Part shown: piece after piece, positions 5,730 through 7,534 of the stretch | How positions within the stretch are numbered: position 1 is the first letter of the stretch | Layout: each line of letters begins with the position of its first letter | Origin: Thalassolituus sp. UBA1087 | Lineage (GTDB): Bacteria; Pseudomonadota; Gammaproteobacteria; Pseudomonadales; Oceanobacteraceae | Direction of reading: 5' to 3' | Length of the DNA: 7,534 bases | Assembly (NCBI GenBank): GCA_002314145.1 | Contig: DCCG01000031.1 | Coordinates: 1-7,534 of the forward strand | Position numbers and translations under genes: made by a program | The notes under the pieces: generated by a model | Told to the model about the DNA's origin: nothing | Databases searched by the model: none | The model's input: the letters and a program-made list of their open reading frames with translations, nothing else

Positions 5730-6971
5730 TTACTCACCACCAGCGATGCGTTCACTGGCTGCCAGCATGGCGTGCAACAGAACATTGGTTCCGGCTTCAC
5801 ATTGTTCCGGTGATGTTTTTTCTGCCGGGTTATGGCTGATGCCTTTTTCACATGGCGTAAAAATCATGCCGGACGGAATAATGTCAGACATATAGCAGGC
5901 ATCGTGTCCGGCACCGGCATAAATATCCATGTGTGAATAACCGAGATCCGCTGCAGCATTTTCGACGTCATCGGATAATTTGAATTCAACCGGAGCAAAA
6001 TACCAGTAGTTATCAACATCAATATCCAGATCCCGTTCTGCCGCAAGTTTTTCGCAGAATGCCAGCAGCTCGTCATTCATGGTTTTCAGAACATCGGCAT
6101 CCGGGTTACGCAGGTCAATACTGAAATCAATCTGACCAGGAATCACATTACGTGAATTCGGGAACACCTTCATAAAGCCAACGGTTCCCAGGCCATTAGC
6201 GTGACGGTGCGCGATTTTTTCTACCTCGGCGGTAATCAGTGCGCTGGCCACCATAGTGTCTTTGCGCAGATGCATGGGTGTGGTACCCGAGTGCTGCGAA
6301 CGTCCCTTAATGGTCACGTTATACCAGCGGATGCCCTGCCCCAGACGGACAACACCAATGGTTTTATCTTCGTCTTCCAGAATCGGGCCCTGCTCAATAT
6401 GCGCCTCGAAAAAAGCGCCCATATGACGGCTGCCCGGCTCGGCTTCACCGATATAACCGATACGCTCAAGCTCATCGCCGAGACGGATGCCATCCACATC
6501 CGTTTTATCCAGCTCTTCCTGCAGATCAAAACGGCCAACATACACACCGGAACCCTGCATCGCCGGCTGAAAGCGTGAGCCTTCTTCATTGGTCCATACA
6601 GAAACTTCGATCGGTGTGGGGGTTTCAACCTGGTTTTCATGCAGGGTGCGCAGTACTTCAACCCCGGCCAGCACGCCGAAAACACCATCGTATTTTCCGC
6701 CGGTCGGCTGGGTATCCAGATGACTGCCGGTGCACACGGCGGGTAAATCATTATTCTTGCCCGGACGTCGGGCAAACATATTGCCGAATTTATCAAAGCT
6801 GACAGATTCACAGCCAGCATCCAGACACCATTGGGTAAACAGATCCCGGGCCTGACGATCCAGGTCAGTTCCCACCAGACGGGCACAGCCCCCTTCCGGT
6901 GTACCTCCGATTTCACCCATTTCCATCAGGCTGTCCCACAGACGTTTACCGTTGACGCGTAGATCTTTCAT
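5730..6971 (-). CDS. Zn-dependent N-carbamoyl-amino-acid/beta-ureidopropionate amidohydrolase (M20 family)
   Basis: The 413-residue cytosolic enzyme belongs to the M20 peptidase-like hydantoinase/carbamoylase family (AmaB/HyuC/PydC-type names are used). It hydrolyses N-carbamoyl amino acids, here most likely N-carbamoyl-beta-alanine, to the free amino acid, CO2 and ammonia. The metal site is complete: His84 and catalytic Asp86 in GSHLDTQ, bridging Asp95 in GGKYDGVFG, Glu129/Glu130 in WTNEEGSRF, His191 in EAHIEQGP, and His380 in GISHNPAE. The dimerisation/lid domain carries QHSGTTPM (226-233, His227) and SRNVIPG (273-279), the residues that contact substrate from the partner subunit. Length is typical for the family. 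The ATG at 6971 has AAGAGGA about ten bases upstream. It is the first gene of the cluster, and 139 bases separate it from the transporter gene. The alternatives are an L-carbamoylase or an allantoate amidohydrolase; the dihydropyrimidinase nearby makes ureidopropionase the best guess. Confidence 0.92.
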   Translation of the reverse strand: MKDLRVNGKRLWDSLMEMGEIGGTPEGGCARLVGTDLDRQARDLFTQWCLDAGCESVSFDKFGNMFARRPGKNNDLPAVCTGSHLDTQPTGGKYDGVFGVLAGVEVLRTLHENQVETPTPIEVSVWTNEEGSRFQPAMQGSGVYVGRFDLQEELDKTDVDGIRLGDELERIGYIGEAEPGSRHMGAFFEAHIEQGPILEDEDKTIGVVRLGQGIRWYNVTIKGRSQHSGTTPMHLRKDTMVASALITAEVEKIAHRHANGLGTVGFMKVFPNSRNVIPGQIDFSIDLRNPDADVLKTMNDELLAFCEKLAAERDLDIDVDNYWYFAPVEFKLSDDVENAAADLGYSHMDIYAGAGHDACYMSDIIPSGMIFTPCEKGISHNPAEKTSPEQCEAGTNVLLHAMLAASERIAGGE

Positions 6972-7027
6972 GGTGTCTCTGTCCTCTTAACTTGGTCGTT
7001 CTCTGTTCGCCCGGCACTGCTGACCCC

Positions 7028-7056
7028 ATTTTAAATATTTACCATTTGGTAAAAAT
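7028..7056 (-). promoter_or_regulatory. Candidate sigma-70 promoter of the catabolic cluster
   Basis: In minus-strand sense TAAAAT (7033-7028) is a 5/6 match to the -10 box. The hexamer 17 bases upstream, ATTTTT (7056-7051), is a poor -35. The RutR-like palindrome at 7038-7053 fills the spacer and touches the -35, the usual layout for a repressor that blocks polymerase. Confidence 0.3.
7038..7053. promoter_or_regulatory. RutR-like operator palindrome
   Basis: TTTACCATTTGGTAAA is a perfect 6-4-6 palindrome located 67 bases above the first gene of the pyrimidine cluster. The known consensus for RutR, the TetR-family uracil/thymine sensor, is TTGACCA-NN-TGGTCAA. The window site keeps ACCA-NN-TGGT and the outer TT/AA with the same length, and differs only symmetrically (G to T, C to A). 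Binding by a RutR orthologue or related TetR regulator that lets go on pyrimidine binding is the natural inference. The regulator gene is not in the window. Confidence 0.6.
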
Positions 7057-7103
7057 AATGAGTAAAAAATTTTTGCGCCAGACCGCAAACTCACCATTAA
7101 CTA

Positions 7104-7120
7104 ATCAAGCACTGTGCCAA
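7104..7120 (-). promoter_or_regulatory. Near-consensus sigma-54 promoter
   Basis: In minus-strand sense TTGGCACAGTGCTTGAT matches the sigma-54 pattern TGGCACRNNNNTTGCW at every defined position except the C of the -12 GC, which is A. The spacing between the -24 GG and the -12 element is correct. Transcription would start near 7093 and give a leader of about 120 bases that contains the RutR-like palindrome. Nitrogen-controlled use of sigma-54 would suit a pathway that frees ammonia. The missing C at -12 is the main doubt. Confidence 0.4.
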
Positions 7121-7138
7121 TCGCCGGGAAGCCCCCGG

Positions 7139-7170
7139 GTAAATTTTTACACCTGTAAAAATAATTTTTA
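7139..7170. promoter_or_regulatory. Chain of three interleaved AT-rich palindromes
   Basis: GTAAA-TT-TTTAC (7139-7150), ATTTTTACA-CC-TGTAAAAAT (perfect, 7143-7162) and TAAAAAT-A-ATTTTTA (7156-7170) overlap one another. The middle one, 9+2+9, looks like a dimeric regulator site. The half-sites TTTAC/GTAAA resemble those of the RutR-like operator, but the spacing differs by two bases. The stretch lies between the sigma-54 candidate and the NtrC-like site, so it may also act as a bend or looping region. Confidence 0.45.
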
Positions 7171-7534
7171 AAAGCCAGTAACCATGGGGCTTACAGACAG
7201 ACCTGAGTCAGCAAAAAATGCGTTTGTCAGCATTGCTCACAGGTATTATTACGGCCCTTCACCACAGCAGTATGCCCCCTGCCGGAAGGCATCGGGATAA
7301 TGGCACGCTTTAAGTGCAGAGCAGCGATAATGTGAAGTAAAACTGTGCAGACAGCCGTCAGAACAGGCAGCACGACAGGCGATAAAAGCAGGCAGAAAAG
7401 ATAATAAAACGGGGGATTATGGTCGTTATTTTAATGGCCGGTGAATCACCATTGGTGCCCCACAATTTGATAGCATTCTGCTTTCTGTAAACGACTTTTA
7501 AATCCGCAGTGCCTGATGCCTCCCAGGGGAACTT
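7171..7534. other. Long upstream spacer without a convincing gene
   Basis: No frame here is credible as a gene. The longest is a 58-codon minus-strand frame open to the right edge (stop at 7358-7360) with odd composition. The stretch contains the NtrC-like site (7301-7318), alternating half-sites GGTGA-A-TCACC-ATT-GGTG (7440-7457), and at the very edge AGGGGA (about 7525-7530), which could be a ribosome binding site for a divergent plus-strand gene starting just beyond the window. Nothing else is recognisable. Confidence 0.5.
7301..7318. promoter_or_regulatory. NtrC-like enhancer site
   Basis: GGCACGCTTTAAGTGCA (7302-7318) contains GCAC-N7-GTGC, the core of NtrC binding sites such as those at glnA (TGCAC-N7-GTGCA). 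The right half-site is complete (GTGCA); the left lacks the outer T (GGCAC). The centre is roughly 215 bases above the predicted sigma-54 start, a workable enhancer distance. It is a single site; no second copy with the same spacing was found. Confidence 0.4.

Noticed and set aside
7171..7192. AAGCC/GGCTT stem followed by T-rich sequence in minus sense as a terminator of a gene to the right
   Set aside because: Only five pairs with an 11-base loop, and no gene ends upstream of it within the window.
7218..7313. 31-codon plus-strand frame starting MRLSALLTGIITALHH
   Set aside because: No ribosome binding site worth the name, no family resemblance, and it overlaps the NtrC-like site.
7419..7490. 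23-codon plus-strand frame MVVILMAGESPLVPHNL..., possible leader peptide
   Set aside because: GGGGGA is only two bases from the ATG and no downstream gene or attenuator is visible in the window.
7358..7534. Minus-strand frame of 58 codons open to the right edge
   Set aside because: The translation ends in an odd Ile/Phe/Cys-rich tail, no motif is recognisable and no terminator follows; an open frame of this length at an edge is easily chance.
7495..7534. tRNA-like look of CTTTTAAATCC near the right edge
   Set aside because: The flanking bases do not form an anticodon stem and no T-arm sequence (GTTCGAATCC type) follows.

Overview
The window looks like chromosomal DNA of a gammaproteobacterium of intermediate G+C, possibly a marine Oceanospirillales-type organism. 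That placement rests only on the general look of the proteins and is an inference. All five complete genes lie on the minus strand, so transcription reads from right to left.

Right part (about 2599-6971): a three-gene pyrimidine or hydantoin catabolism cluster, in transcription order a Zn-dependent M20-type N-carbamoyl-amino-acid/beta-ureidopropionate amidohydrolase (5730-6971), an NCS1-family nucleobase/hydantoin:cation symporter (4109-5590) and a dihydropyrimidinase (2599-4038). Together they could import a cyclic ureide (uracil, dihydrouracil or hydantoin), open the ring hydrolytically and remove the carbamoyl group, releasing ammonia, CO2 and a beta-amino acid. The dehydrogenase that would reduce uracil to dihydrouracil is not in the window.

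The 560 bases upstream of the cluster (6972-7534) hold no convincing gene but several control-like signals: a 16-bp palindrome close to the RutR operator next to the first gene, a near-consensus sigma-54 promoter further up, an NtrC-like GCAC-N7-GTGC site about 200 bp above that, and an AT-rich chain of interleaved palindromes. This points to dual control by pyrimidine availability and nitrogen status, as an inference. Each of the two downstream genes is preceded by a GC-rich hairpin followed by the same CAAGAYACTAATAA leader motif.

Middle (2200-2598): a 400-base intergenic stretch downstream of hydA with two back-to-back predicted RNA structures. Each closes with a 10-11 bp stem followed by a U tract in minus-strand sense, and in the first of them G-U pairs form only in the minus-strand RNA.

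Left part: a small stand-alone SpoU/TrmH-type RNA 2'-O-methyltransferase (1687-2199) and an APC-superfamily amino acid permease (262-1596) with a TTG start. At the left edge a possible N-terminus of another minus-strand gene runs out of the window. Nothing here is clearly mobile, and no tRNA, rRNA or CRISPR was seen.
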